NCBI RefSeq assembly: GCF_023515955.1
Contig: NZ_CP097322.1
Span: 6,806,501 to 6,870,500 of the forward strand
DNA from: Streptomyces sp. RerS4
Lineage (GTDB): Bacteria > Actinomycetota > Actinomycetes > Streptomycetales > Streptomycetaceae
Length of the DNA stretch: 64,000 nucleotides
Reading direction: 5' to 3'
Every line of letters starts with the position of its first letter. Within the stretch, counting starts at the first letter, position 1. This document shows, piece after piece, positions 52,823 to 61,356 of the stretch. The notes beneath the pieces are model-generated. The model did not search any database. It saw nothing but the letters and a program-made list of their open reading frames with translations, and was not told where the DNA came from. A program made the translations under genes and the position numbers.

Positions 52823-53749
52823 ATGCACGCCCTCGTCCACGACCCGCACGCACCCATGCAACTCGCCCTGCGCGAGGCGCCGGACCCCGAGCCGCGCCAC
52901 GGACAGGCGTTGGTGGAGATCGCCGCGATCTCCTTCAACTACGGTGAGATCGCCTACCGTTCCCCCCGGACGCGCCCCGGCTACATCTCCGGCTGGGACG
53001 CTGCCGGCGTCGTCGTCCGGCAGGCCGACGACGGCTCCGGCCCGCCCGTCGGGACCCGCGTGGTCACGTTCGGTTGGGGCGGCGCCTGGGCCCGGCTGCG
53101 CGCCGTGGACACCGCCGAACTCGCCGTCGTCCCCGACTCCGTCGACCTCGGCCAGGCCGCGGCGCTCCCGGTGGCCGGCGTCACCGCGCTCCAGGCCTGC
53201 CGCCGGCTCGGCTCGGTCCTCGGACGCCGCGTCCTGGTCACCGGAGCCTCCGGCGGCGTCGGCCGCTACGCCGTCCAACTCGCGGCGCTCGCCGGTGCGC
53301 ACGTCGTCGCCTCCGTCGGCAGCCCGGCCCGCGCCGAGGGCCTGCGCGAGCTGGGCGCGGCCGAGATCATCGGTGGCCCGACGCAGCTGACCGCGCCTGT
53401 GTACGGCGTACTGGACAACGTGGGCGGCGTCCAACTCGCCGACGCCTTCTACCGGTTGGCGGACGACGGCATCGTCCAGGCCATCGGCAAGGCCTCGGGG
53501 GAGTCGACCACCATCGACTTCGAGCACTCCCGGGTCACCAGCGCGCGCGGACGGCTGGAGAACTTCAACATCACCACCCCGCTCGGCGAGGACCTCGCCT
53601 TCCTCCTCCGCCTGTTGGAGCAGGGCCGGCTCGACGCCCAGGTCGGCTGGCGCGGCCCCTGGACCCGCGCCGCCGAGGCCGCCGAAGGACTCCTCGCCCG
53701 CCGGATCCTGGGCAAGGCCGTTCTCGACGTCACCGCCGATACGGCCTGA
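52823..53749 (+). CDS. Zinc-independent MDR quinone-oxidoreductase-type protein
   Basis: The 308-aa protein has the medium-chain reductase/dehydrogenase fold: GWDAAGVVV near residue 55 and the NADPH-binding VTGASGGVGRYAVQLAALAG near residue 140. The catalytic zinc Cys/His and structural Cys cluster of true alcohol dehydrogenases are absent, which points to quinone or enoyl reductase activity. ATG 52823 follows AAGAGG, 31 bases after the oxidase stop, so the two may be co-transcribed. A strong hairpin follows. Confidence 0.87.
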   Translation: MHALVHDPHAPMQLALREAPDPEPRHGQALVEIAAISFNYGEIAYRSPRTRPGYISGWDAAGVVVRQADDGSGPPVGTRVVTFGWGGAWARLRAVDTAELAVVPDSVDLGQAAALPVAGVTALQACRRLGSVLGRRVLVTGASGGVGRYAVQLAALAGAHVVASVGSPARAEGLRELGAAEIIGGPTQLTAPVYGVLDNVGGVQLADAFYRLADDGIVQAIGKASGESTTIDFEHSRVTSARGRLENFNITTPLGEDLAFLLRLLEQGRLDAQVGWRGPWTRAAEAAEGLLARRILGKAVLDVTADTA

Positions 53750-53769
53750 CACCCGCCCACCGCCGGGCA

Positions 53770-53805
53770 GTTCCCCCCGCCGCCCCCGCCGGGCGCGGGG
53801 GGAAC
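53770..53805 (+). terminator. Terminator after the quinone reductase gene
   Basis: GTTCCCCCCGC and GCGGGGGGAAC form a perfect 11-bp stem around a 14-nt loop, 21 bases past the stop. Confidence 0.7.
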
Positions 53806-53891
53806 CGTACGGCCACCCGGGGGATATCCCCACCAGCGGCCGGCATGCCTGCCGGATGGGTCGCCGGCCCCGCGTCGATCAGGCTTTACCC

Positions 53892-55403
53892 ATGACCACA
53901 CACCGCAGCAAGGCCCTCCTGATCGCCCTGTGCACCGCCACCGCCGCGGCCGGCCTCACCGCCGGCGTCCAGGCACGGGCGGAGGCCGCACCCGGCGCCG
54001 AAAGCCACCGACTCACCTGGCGCCCCTGCGCCAAGCCGGACGGCCCCGCCGGCCAGGAGTGCGCCGACCTGCCCGTCCCGCTCGACTACGCCGACCCGCG
54101 CGGCCCCCGGATCAGCGTCGCCGTCTCCCGCATCCGCAGCGAGCGCCCCGAGGCCCGCCGCGGCACCCTGGTCGTCCTGCCCGGCGGCCCCGGCGGCTCC
54201 GGCGTCCAGCGTCTCGCCCAGAAGGGCGCCGCCCTCCAGAAGCAGCTCGGCGGGGCGTACGACCTCGTCTCCTTCGACCCGCGCGGCGTCGGCGGCAGCA
54301 CCACCGCCGACTGCAAGCTCGCCCCCGAGGACCGCTACCTCACCAGCCTGCGCGCCTGGCCCGCCCCCGACGGCGACATCACCGCCAACCTCGACCGCTC
54401 CCGGCGCACCGCCGAAGCCTGCGACCGCAACGGCGGCGCCGTCCTCGCCGGCTTCACCACCGCCAACCAGGTCCGCGACCTCGACGCCTTACGCGAAGCC
54501 CTCGGCGAGCGCAAGCTCTCCGCCTGGGGAGTCTCGTACGGGACCTACGTGGGCGCCGCCTACGCGCAGAAGTACCCCGCCCGCACCGACCGTTGGGTCC
54601 TCGACAGCAGCGCCGACCCCGACCCGACCCGCGTCGCCCGCGGCTGGCTCGCCGACATGGCCCGGGGCGTGGACGACCGCTTCCCCGACTTCGCCGCCTG
54701 GGCCGCCCACCCCGACCGCGACCGCGACGGCCTGCGCCTCGCCGCCACCCCCGACGAGGTACGCCCCACCGTCATCGCGCTCGCCGCCTCCCTGGACCGC
54801 GCCCCGAGGACCTCGACCACCCCCGGCGCGCCCCTCACCGGCAACGGCCTGCGCCAGGCCCTGCAGAACGCCCTGACCTCCGACGCCGCCTTCCCCGCCT
54901 TCGCCCGCCTCGTCAAGGCCGTCCAGAACCCGACCGGCACCCCCGCGCTGCCGCCCGAGCTGGCCCAGCCCCTGCGCGACCAGGACGCCGCCCAGCTGAT
55001 CGCCGTCATCTGCAACGACGTGACCTGGCCCGCCGCGAGCCCGCAGGACCGCCAGCGCGGCGTCGACGAGGACCGCGCCCGCAGCCCCCTCACCGGCGGC
55101 ATGCCCGTCAACGTCCTGCCGTGCGCCTTCTGGAAGAACACCCCCGACGACAAGCCCGTGCGGATCACCGACCGGGGCCCGTCCAACATCCTCATGATCC
55201 AGAGCCGTCGCGACCCGGCCACGCCCCACTCCAGCGGCCTGAAGATGCGCCGCGCGCTGGGACAGCGAGCCGTCCTCGTCACCGTCGAACACGGCGGCCA
55301 CGGCGTCTACCTCGGCAACGGCAACGCCTGCGGCGACCGCACCGTCACCGAGTTCCTCACCACCGGCAAGCGCCCCGCCCACGACGTGGACTGCGCCGAC
55401 TGA
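53892..55403 (+). CDS. Secreted alpha/beta-hydrolase, tripeptidyl-aminopeptidase-like
   Basis: This 503-aa protein has a signal peptide (ALLIALCTATAAAGLTAG, then ARAEA). Catalytic Ser is in WGVSYGTYVGA, Asp in QSRRDPATPHSSG, and His in EHGGHGVYLG, with oxyanion-region VVLPGGPGGSG. This is the SlpD/Tap family of streptomycete secreted peptidases (PF08386 C-terminus), which remove tripeptides from proteins. No Shine-Dalgarno precedes ATG 53892. CAGGCT lies six bases upstream. Confidence 0.9.
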   Translation: MTTHRSKALLIALCTATAAAGLTAGVQARAEAAPGAESHRLTWRPCAKPDGPAGQECADLPVPLDYADPRGPRISVAVSRIRSERPEARRGTLVVLPGGPGGSGVQRLAQKGAALQKQLGGAYDLVSFDPRGVGGSTTADCKLAPEDRYLTSLRAWPAPDGDITANLDRSRRTAEACDRNGGAVLAGFTTANQVRDLDALREALGERKLSAWGVSYGTYVGAAYAQKYPARTDRWVLDSSADPDPTRVARGWLADMARGVDDRFPDFAAWAAHPDRDRDGLRLAATPDEVRPTVIALAASLDRAPRTSTTPGAPLTGNGLRQALQNALTSDAAFPAFARLVKAVQNPTGTPALPPELAQPLRDQDAAQLIAVICNDVTWPAASPQDRQRGVDEDRARSPLTGGMPVNVLPCAFWKNTPDDKPVRITDRGPSNILMIQSRRDPATPHSSGLKMRRALGQRAVLVTVEHGGHGVYLGNGNACGDRTVTEFLTTGKRPAHDVDCAD

Positions 55404-55541
55404 CCCCGCGCCCCCACACGCCCCTCGCGCGGGCGCCGGCCGACGGCGCCAGGATGGAAGCGGGGGCGTGTCCCGCCCCGCGCCCCCGCGCGGTGTCGCC
55501 GCCTCCCCGATCCGATCCCCCAGCAGGGCGTGGAGACCGTC

Positions 55542-56351
55542 ATGAGCAGCACGCACGCGGTGGGACCCGACACCACCGTCCTCGCCGATTGCCTGGAGGT
55601 GCCCGGGATCGGCTTCCTCCCCGTGAACACCTTCGTCGTGAAGGCCACCGAGCCCGTCGTCGTCGACACCGGGCTCGGCCTGCCCGACCGGGACTTCCTC
55701 AACACCCTCGGTTCGGTCATCGACCCCGCCGACGTACGGTGGATCTGGCTGACCCACCCCGACCGCGATCACACCGGTGGCCTCTTCGCCCTCCTCGACG
55801 CCGCCCCCGCCGCACGCGTCGTGACCACCTACGGCGGGGCGGGGATCATGTCCACCGAGCGGCCGCTGCCGCTCGACCGTGTCTACCTGCTCAACCCCGG
55901 CCAGTCCTTCGCCGTCGGCGACCGCACCCTGCACGCCTTCCGGCCGCCGCTCTTCGACAACCCGTGCACCGTCGGCTTCTACGACGACCGGTCCCGCACC
56001 TGCTTCAGCTCCGACTGCTTCGGCGGCCCCCAGCCCACCGCCGAGGCCGCCACCGGCCCCGACGTGGCCGAACTGGACCCGCGGGACATCCGCGAGGCCC
56101 AGCGGTTCTGGGCGAGCGTGGACAGCCCCTGGCTCCAGATCGTCGACCGGGACCGTTTCCTCGCCACCGTCGACCCGCTGCGCGAGATGGATCCCGAGAC
56201 CATCCTCTCCACCCACCTGCCCCCGGCCCGGGGCCTGACCCCGCGCTTCCTCGACACCCTCACCACCGTGCCCGGCCTGGACCCGTACGTGGGCCCCGAC
56301 CAGGCGGCCCTGGAGCAGCTGCTCGCGAGCTTCGAGCGACCGGGCGGCTGA
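55542..56351 (+). CDS. MBL-fold metallohydrolase, flavodiiron-like
   Basis: ATG 55542 is preceded by GGAG; a GTG 12 bases earlier is possible. The 269-aa protein has the metallo-beta-lactamase motif THPDRDHTGG and further metal ligands in FSSDCFGG (Asp) and STHLPP (His). The HxExDH position carries Asp where a Glu would indicate a di-iron site (THPDRDH), and there is no flavodoxin domain. It is probably a cytosolic hydrolase or O2/NO-sensing ODP-type protein of unknown substrate. Confidence 0.82.
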   Translation: MSSTHAVGPDTTVLADCLEVPGIGFLPVNTFVVKATEPVVVDTGLGLPDRDFLNTLGSVIDPADVRWIWLTHPDRDHTGGLFALLDAAPAARVVTTYGGAGIMSTERPLPLDRVYLLNPGQSFAVGDRTLHAFRPPLFDNPCTVGFYDDRSRTCFSSDCFGGPQPTAEAATGPDVAELDPRDIREAQRFWASVDSPWLQIVDRDRFLATVDPLREMDPETILSTHLPPARGLTPRFLDTLTTVPGLDPYVGPDQAALEQLLASFERPGG

Positions 56352-56475
56352 GGCTCGGCCGCGGGTCGCGTCGTCGGGCCGTGTCGGTCGTGGCGGCGGG
56401 CCGAGGGTTCGGGCACGGTGGGCGCGATGGGCGGCCGTCCGCGTGCGTCGCCCCGCACCACCGAGAGGGGCGCGC

Positions 56476-57123
56476 ATGGCCGAGTACCACACCTCCCGCA
56501 CCAGTCGGCGCACGGTCCTGCTGGCCGCCGCGCTGACCGCCTCCTGCGGGGCCCCGACGGACCGACCGGCCTCCGCCGCGCCCCCGCCGGGCTGCGTGCT
56601 CACCGCCGAGGCGGGGGAGGGCCCGTACTACCTCGACCTCGACAAGGTCCGCTCGGACATCACCGAAGGCCAAAAGGGCGTGCCCTTCCGACTGGACCTG
56701 ACGCTGGTGCGGGTGTCGAACGGCTGCCGGCCGCTCGCGGACGCGGCGATCGACGTGTGGCACGCCGACGCCGCCGGCGACTACTCCACCGGCGGCGCCA
56801 CCTTCCTGCGCGGCACCCAGGTCACCGACGCGGCGGGCCGCTGCGCGTTCCACACCATCGTCCCCGGCTGGTACGCGGGCCTCGCCCCGCACATCCACTT
56901 CAAGGTCCGGCCCGACTCCGGCAAGGGCACGACCTCGCAGTTCTTCTTCCCGGAGCCGCTCCTGCGGCAGGTGTACGCCCGCCACCCGTACGCCCGCCGC
57001 CCGGCCCCCGCCCACCCCAACGAGCGCGACGGCCGCTACCGCGAGACGGGCGCCACCATGACCCTGGCCCCCGTTGCCGAGGCGGCCGGCTACCGCGCCG
57101 CGTTCACGGTGGGCATCGCCTGA
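56476..57123 (+). CDS. Exported intradiol ring-cleavage dioxygenase-like protein
   Basis: The 215-aa protein starts with twin Arg and a hydrophobic stretch (TSRRTVLLAAALTASCG), a Tat-type signal with an imperfect lipobox ending at Cys. The core matches intradiol dioxygenases: EGPYYLDLDKVR (first Tyr ligand), DVWHADAAGDYS, and GWYAGLAPHIHFKV (Tyr, His, His non-haem Fe(III) ligands). Cytosolic relatives cleave catechols. Exported versions in actinobacteria may attack lignin-derived phenols. The multicopper oxidase 4 kb upstream is another secreted phenol-active enzyme. Confidence 0.88.
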   Translation: MAEYHTSRTSRRTVLLAAALTASCGAPTDRPASAAPPPGCVLTAEAGEGPYYLDLDKVRSDITEGQKGVPFRLDLTLVRVSNGCRPLADAAIDVWHADAAGDYSTGGATFLRGTQVTDAAGRCAFHTIVPGWYAGLAPHIHFKVRPDSGKGTTSQFFFPEPLLRQVYARHPYARRPAPAHPNERDGRYRETGATMTLAPVAEAAGYRAAFTVGIA

Positions 57124-57240
57124 GGGTCGTCCAACGGACGCGGCCGGGCACCCCGTCCGGCCCGGGGGGTCTTGTCCGGGGCGGGCGGCCGGCCGTCCGC
57201 CCGCCCGAGCCGTGCCGTGCGCCGTACCGTGCGCGTGCGA

Positions 57241-57675
57241 TCAGTTCGCGGCGTAGACGCGTATCGCGAACTCGGCGATCTCCTCGTCCGACAGGTTCTT
57301 CGCCAGGTTCGCCTCCGTGATCATGCCGACCAGGCGGTGGCCGCCGGCCACGTCGATGACGGGCAGCCGCTTGATCTGGTGGACCTCCATCGTGTCCACC
57401 GCCTCCTGCGCGGCGGCGTCCGCGTCCACCCAGTGCAGGGTGCCGGCCAGCTCCCCGGCGCGGACCGAGGCCGGGTCCTTGCCCTCGGCGCAACACTTCA
57501 CCACGATGTCGCGGTCGGTGATCAGCCCCTGGAGGCGCTGGTCGTCGCCGCAGATCGGCAGGCAGCCGACGTTCAGGTCGCGCATCATCCGCGACGCGTC
57601 CAGCAGAGTCTGGTCCTCCCGGACGCACATCACGCCGCTCGTCATGATGTCCCGGGCCCGCAGGTTCCTGCTCAT
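57241..57675 (-). CDS. Two-CBS-domain protein
   Basis: This 144-aa protein has two CBS motifs: residues 5-65 (ARDIMTSGVMCVREDQTLL, then LQGLITDRDIVVKC) and 72-135 (VDTMEVHQIKRLPVID, then LVGMITEANLAKNL). CBS pairs bind adenosyl nucleotides and sense energy state. GAGGAG precedes ATG 57675. Stand-alone pairs are common stress-linked proteins in actinobacteria. Confidence 0.92.
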   Translation of the reverse strand: MSRNLRARDIMTSGVMCVREDQTLLDASRMMRDLNVGCLPICGDDQRLQGLITDRDIVVKCCAEGKDPASVRAGELAGTLHWVDADAAAQEAVDTMEVHQIKRLPVIDVAGGHRLVGMITEANLAKNLSDEEIAEFAIRVYAAN

Positions 57676-57763
57676 CGCTCCTCCTCGGCTCTCGATCGGC
57701 TCTCGGTTCCCCTTTCCGAGCACACCACGGATGGCCCACCCGGGCGCGTTGGGACATTGTTGA

Positions 57764-58076
57764 ATGATCGTTCCAGACCGCCTTGTGATCTTGGACGTCG
57801 GCAGCAAGCACGAGCTGTCCCTCAAGGCGCTCGACCGGTACGTCGACTCGGTCGACCCGCGACTCGTCGCGGACCTCTCGCGGCCCGGACCGGCCCTGCC
57901 GGCCGTACGGGAGCCCGTCCGCCGCTACGCAGCCGAGGCGGCCGCGCGCGACCCGCGCGGGCCCGGCCCGCCTGATCCTGGTGCTGCTGCAAGGGGTGCG
58001 CGTCGTGGGGAAGGCCTCGCCGGGCCCCGCACGCGTGCGCGACGCGGTCGAGCAGGCGCTGAGCCTGCTCGACTGA
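57764..58076 (+). CDS. Small hypothetical protein with apparent +1 frameshift
   Basis: The frame from ATG 57764 (MIVPDRLVILDVGSKHELSL) has strong third-position GC only to about 57960. After that, coding bias switches to the frame LILVLLQGVRVVGKASPGPA, ending QALSLLD and TGA at 58074. Total length 3n+1 fits one inserted base in the G/C runs 57955-57970. The restored product is about 103 aa. I do not recognise the family. The conceptual protein has no signal or membrane segment. Confidence 0.5.
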
Positions 58077-58105
58077 CCACACCACACTCTCGCATGCCCG
58101 AATAA

Positions 58106-58120
58106 TGAACCGGCCGGTCA
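58106..58120 (+). promoter_or_regulatory. TetR-type operator-like palindrome
   Basis: TGAACCGGCCGGTCA contains the perfect palindrome ACCGGCCGGT. TetR operators with ACCGxxCGGT cores are common in Streptomyces. AATAATGA just upstream could be the -10. It sits before a short-chain dehydrogenase relic, and no regulator gene is adjacent. Confidence 0.45.
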
Positions 58121-58192
58121 AAAACAGGGGGGACGGCATGGGGAGGAGCACCGCTTCCACCGACGCCGGTACCGACACCTGGGGGACTCGCC

Positions 58193-58446
58193 GTGGGGGC
58201 CGCCGACATCGCGCTGCTCGCCCTCACCGGCTCACCCTGGGCAGCCCCGGCGTCTCCGCCGGGCCCATGTCGCCGCACCCGGGCGAGACCGAGGCCCACC
58301 GCGCCGAGCGCGTCAGGACGGAGAACCCGCTCGGTCGGGTCGCGGAGGCCGAGGAAGTGGCGGCCGCCGTCCTCTACCCGGCCTCGCCCGCCGCCGGCTC
58401 CGTGGTCGGCACCGACCTGGTCGTCGACAGCGGATCCTCCGTCTGA
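58193..58446 (+). pseudogene. C-terminal relic of a short-chain dehydrogenase
   Basis: In the frame ending at 58446, NPLGRVAEAEEVAAAVLYPA followed by SPAAGSVVGTDLVVDSGSSV is the canonical SDR C-terminus (NPLGRxxxPEEVAxAVLFLAS...GxxxxVDGG). The glycine-rich cofactor motif and YxxxK active site are absent, and only about 60-80 residues remain. The upstream part, GAADIALLALTGSPW, is in another frame. It is decayed. Confidence 0.65.
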
Positions 58447-58479
58447 GATCGCGAGGCCGCGAGGCCACCCGCGTACTGC

Positions 58480-59031
58480 TCAGGAGGAGCGGCGCCGCAG
58501 GCGTGTCGTGAGGTGGTGCTGAAGGGGCTGCCCGACGGCCGCCATGTCGTGAACCACCGTCAGCAGGTCGCCGTCCAGGCTGTAGTGGCGTCGCGTCGCG
58601 GTGACCTCCTTGGCCAGCGGGGTCAGCGCCACGTCCTTCGTCTCGATCTCGATCTCCGTACCGGACACCCGCCCCACGTACGTCTCCACGATCCCGGTGG
58701 GGTGGGCGAGCACCACCTCCAGACCCGCGTCGGGAGTCACCCGCCACCACCCCGCCTCGCGCCCCGCCGGACGCACCGGCGCCCCGGCCTCGTCCACCAG
58801 CCACGCGCGGGCCTCGTAGCGCAGGAAGGGGCGCCCGTCGTGGCTGAAGGTGACCTCCTGCTCGTAGCGGAAGTCCTGCTCCAGGGTGGGGTACTGGCCC
58901 TGCCCCCGCCCGTGCCAGCGGCCCAGCAGCGGCAGCACCGGGGCCAGCAGCGGGTGCGGCTGCGCGCCCTCACCGAGGACGTGACTGTCGGGGTACGGAT
59001 TCTCCCGCACCGATTGCGCCGAATCGAACAT
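58480..59031 (-). CDS. Nitrobindin-type haem protein (THAP4/DUF1794-like)
   Basis: The 183-aa beta-barrel protein has the lipocalin-like GRWHGRGQGQYPTL and FRYEQEVTFSHDG, then GLEVVLAHPTGIVE, and the C-terminal LQHHLTTRLRR containing the proximal His. Nitrobindins bind ferric haem and may isomerise peroxynitrite or bind NO. AGGGTGA precedes ATG 59031. Confidence 0.87.
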   Translation of the reverse strand: MFDSAQSVRENPYPDSHVLGEGAQPHPLLAPVLPLLGRWHGRGQGQYPTLEQDFRYEQEVTFSHDGRPFLRYEARAWLVDEAGAPVRPAGREAGWWRVTPDAGLEVVLAHPTGIVETYVGRVSGTEIEIETKDVALTPLAKEVTATRRHYSLDGDLLTVVHDMAAVGQPLQHHLTTRLRRRSS

Positions 59032-59241
59032 GTTCACCCTGTCTGTTCGTGGAAACCGCGGGCCGGTCCGCGCCGCCTGGCACCGTACCCCGCCGGGGAG
59101 CGGACGGCGCGCGGGCATGGCGCGTACGGGCCGCGCGCGCTCCACCGACCGCGTCGCCGGCGTCGTCACATCGTGTGACGTTCGCATCGCGGGGGCCTGT
59201 CGGCGCCGGCCCACCGCGTGCCGGGTCCAACCCTGGTGGCC

Positions 59242-61023
59242 ATGGACTTCAAGAAGCTGGCACCCCCGTTGGCGGCGGTCTACGAGCGCTACGAGCAGCA
59301 GGGCCGCAGGCGCTCCCCCCTCGCCCGCAACGCCCGCACCCTGGGCCTCGTCTCGGTGCGCGAGCGGGCCAAGCCGCTGCGCGTCGTGGTGTCCCTCATC
59401 TGCGATCCCGACGTCGCCCTCGACGAGGGACTCGCCGACTACGGCCTCGGCGACGACCTCGTGGTCAACGCCGGCGGCCGGGCCGTCCGTACCGCCATCG
59501 TCTCCCTCGACGCACTCGAAGCGCTCGCCTCGCACCCCGCCGTCCGGCGCATCGTGCCCTCCACCCGACTGCGGCCCTGCCTGAACCGGGCCCTGGAGAA
59601 GGTCCACGTACAGCAGTTCCGCACGCGTACCGGCGCGAGCGGCGAGGGCGTCGTCATCGGCGTCGTGGACACCGGCATCGACCCCGACCATCCGGCGTTC
59701 GCCGGCCGGATCGAGCGGATCTGGGACCAGACGATCCTCGGGGGGAACGGGGTGCCGGAGGGCCGGTACGGCGCCGAGTTCCGCCTGTCGCAGACGGGGG
59801 CCGGGACCCCGGGGACGCTGTCCCGGGACGTCGAAGGGCACGGCACCCACGTGGCCGGCATCGCCGCCGGATCGAACGGGGTCGCCCCCGGGGCCCGCCT
59901 CGTGATCGTCAAGACCGACTTCCAGGACGCCCACATCATCGACGGCGTGCAGTACGTCTTCCGGGTGGCCCGCGACCTCGGGCTGCCGGCCGTCGTCAAC
60001 CTGAGTCTCGGCGGGCACTCCGACGCGCACGACGGCAGCGACGCCATGTCCCGGGCGATCGAGGAGGAATCGGGTCCGGGCCGGATCGTGTGCTGCGCCG
60101 CCGGCAACGAGGGCGACGACGACATCCACGCCCGCATCCAGGTCCCCGAAGGCGCGGTGCGCGCCGTCCCCTGCCACCCGGGCATGCGCGCCGGCAGGCC
60201 GGACGTCTTCGCGATCAACGGCTGGTACGGGGGCGGCGACCGCTTCGAGATCGCGATGGCCACACCGTCGGGCATCACGACCCCGTTCCAGCCGGTCCAC
60301 ACCTCGGGCAACACGGCGGCGGAATTCGACCTGTCCGAGGGCCTCGTCCAGATCGTCACGCCCGGCCCCAGCCCGGACAACGGGGACGTCAACTTCTTCG
60401 TGCAGGTCGACCCGGCGCCCCCCGGCCCGGGTGCGCCGCGCGCCTCCTGGAGGCTGTTGGTGCGCGGGGGATCCGTCACCGACGGAACGGTCGACATGTG
60501 GATGCTCGGCGACCCCGAAGCCCGGCCACAGCCGCAGTTCAGCGGACCGAACGTGCACGACGCGCTGAAGATCGGCTCGCCCGGCGCCGCCGCCGCGGCG
60601 GTCACGGTCGCCGCCTCCACCACCCGCACGGAGTGGAAGGACATCGACGGGATCGCGGCGGAGGCCCCCTGGCTGGAGCTCGGGGACATCGCCTCCTTCA
60701 GCAGCGAGGGGCCGCTGCGCGACGGGACGCGCAAACCCGACATCACCGCGCCCGGCGCCATCATCATCTCCGCGCTGTCGCGCGACGCCCGAGACCTGCC
60801 CCGGAAGCTCATCACGGGCCCGCGCGAGGTCGGCATGCAGGGCACCAGCATGGCGTGCCCGTTCATCGCGGGGATCGCGGCGCTGGTGCTTCAGCGGGAC
60901 GCGACCTGTGACCCCGACGGCTTCAAGGAGCTGCTGAAGTCCAACGCCAGTGTCCCCGGCAGCGGTTCGGGAACGTTCCACCCGAAGTGGGGCCACGGGC
61001 TCCTCGACGCGACCGACCTCTAG
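59242..61023 (+). CDS. S8-family subtilisin-like serine protease
   Basis: This 593-aa protein has an N-terminal I9-like prodomain (residues about 45-115: LRVVVSLICD, VRTAIVSLDALEALASHPAV). The catalytic domain has Asp in GVVDTGIDPDHPAF, His in VEGHGTHVAGIAAG, the oxyanion Asn in CCAAGNEG, and Ser in QGTSMACPFIAGIAA. An insert of about 130 residues (about 310-440) separates the Asn and Ser blocks. No signal peptide is visible, so it may act in the cytosol or leave by an unknown route. ATG 59242 is likely; GTG 59236 is possible. A small gene with a prodomain-like sequence follows after nine bases. Confidence 0.9.
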   Translation: MDFKKLAPPLAAVYERYEQQGRRRSPLARNARTLGLVSVRERAKPLRVVVSLICDPDVALDEGLADYGLGDDLVVNAGGRAVRTAIVSLDALEALASHPAVRRIVPSTRLRPCLNRALEKVHVQQFRTRTGASGEGVVIGVVDTGIDPDHPAFAGRIERIWDQTILGGNGVPEGRYGAEFRLSQTGAGTPGTLSRDVEGHGTHVAGIAAGSNGVAPGARLVIVKTDFQDAHIIDGVQYVFRVARDLGLPAVVNLSLGGHSDAHDGSDAMSRAIEEESGPGRIVCCAAGNEGDDDIHARIQVPEGAVRAVPCHPGMRAGRPDVFAINGWYGGGDRFEIAMATPSGITTPFQPVHTSGNTAAEFDLSEGLVQIVTPGPSPDNGDVNFFVQVDPAPPGPGAPRASWRLLVRGGSVTDGTVDMWMLGDPEARPQPQFSGPNVHDALKIGSPGAAAAAVTVAASTTRTEWKDIDGIAAEAPWLELGDIASFSSEGPLRDGTRKPDITAPGAIIISALSRDARDLPRKLITGPREVGMQGTSMACPFIAGIAALVLQRDATCDPDGFKELLKSNASVPGSGSGTFHPKWGHGLLDATDL

Positions 61024-61026
61024 CCT
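61021..61026 (+). promoter_or_regulatory. -10 element overlapping the protease stop codon
   Basis: TAGCCT includes the TAG stop of the S8 protease and lies six bases before ATG 61033 of the next gene. It allows separate leaderless expression of the downstream protein. Confidence 0.4.
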
Positions 61027-61032
61027 CGGTCG

Positions 61033-61311
61033 ATGGACTACCAGAAGGTCGACCCCGCCCTCGGCATCGCCATGGACGCCGAGGGCCGTGACCCGAGCGC
61101 CCGCGACCTCACGGTGCTCGTCCGGCTCACCGAGCCGCCGTCACCGGACCAGCTGGAGCAACTCAGACGGGCCGGGGTGGAGAGCGCGAGCGGCCCCGAT
61201 GTGGCGCGTACGGTCCTCACGGGCACCCTTTCGCGAGAGGATGTGGAGACGCTCGCGGACCAACCCTGGGTCCGCTCCCTCTCCCTGTCCGCCACCCGCC
61301 GCCCGACGTGA
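61033..61311 (+). CDS. Prodomain/I9-inhibitor-like small protein
   Basis: The 92-aa protein contains LTVLVRLTEPPSPDQLEQLR, then ARTVLTGTLSREDVETLADQ and PWVRSLSLS. The last part parallels the prodomain of the upstream S8 protease (VRTAIVSLDALEALASHPAV, then RRIVPS): the same order of beta-strand, Leu-Ser/Asp-rich helix, PxVRxIxxS. S8 prodomains fold the enzyme and inhibit it. A free copy next to the protease suggests an intermolecular inhibitor or chaperone. The family is inferred, not confirmed. Confidence 0.6.
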   Translation: MDYQKVDPALGIAMDAEGRDPSARDLTVLVRLTEPPSPDQLEQLRRAGVESASGPDVARTVLTGTLSREDVETLADQPWVRSLSLSATRRPT

Positions 61312-61356
61312 ACTCGCCGCCCGACGCAAAGCCGCCCCACGGAGGTCGCCCCGCCC

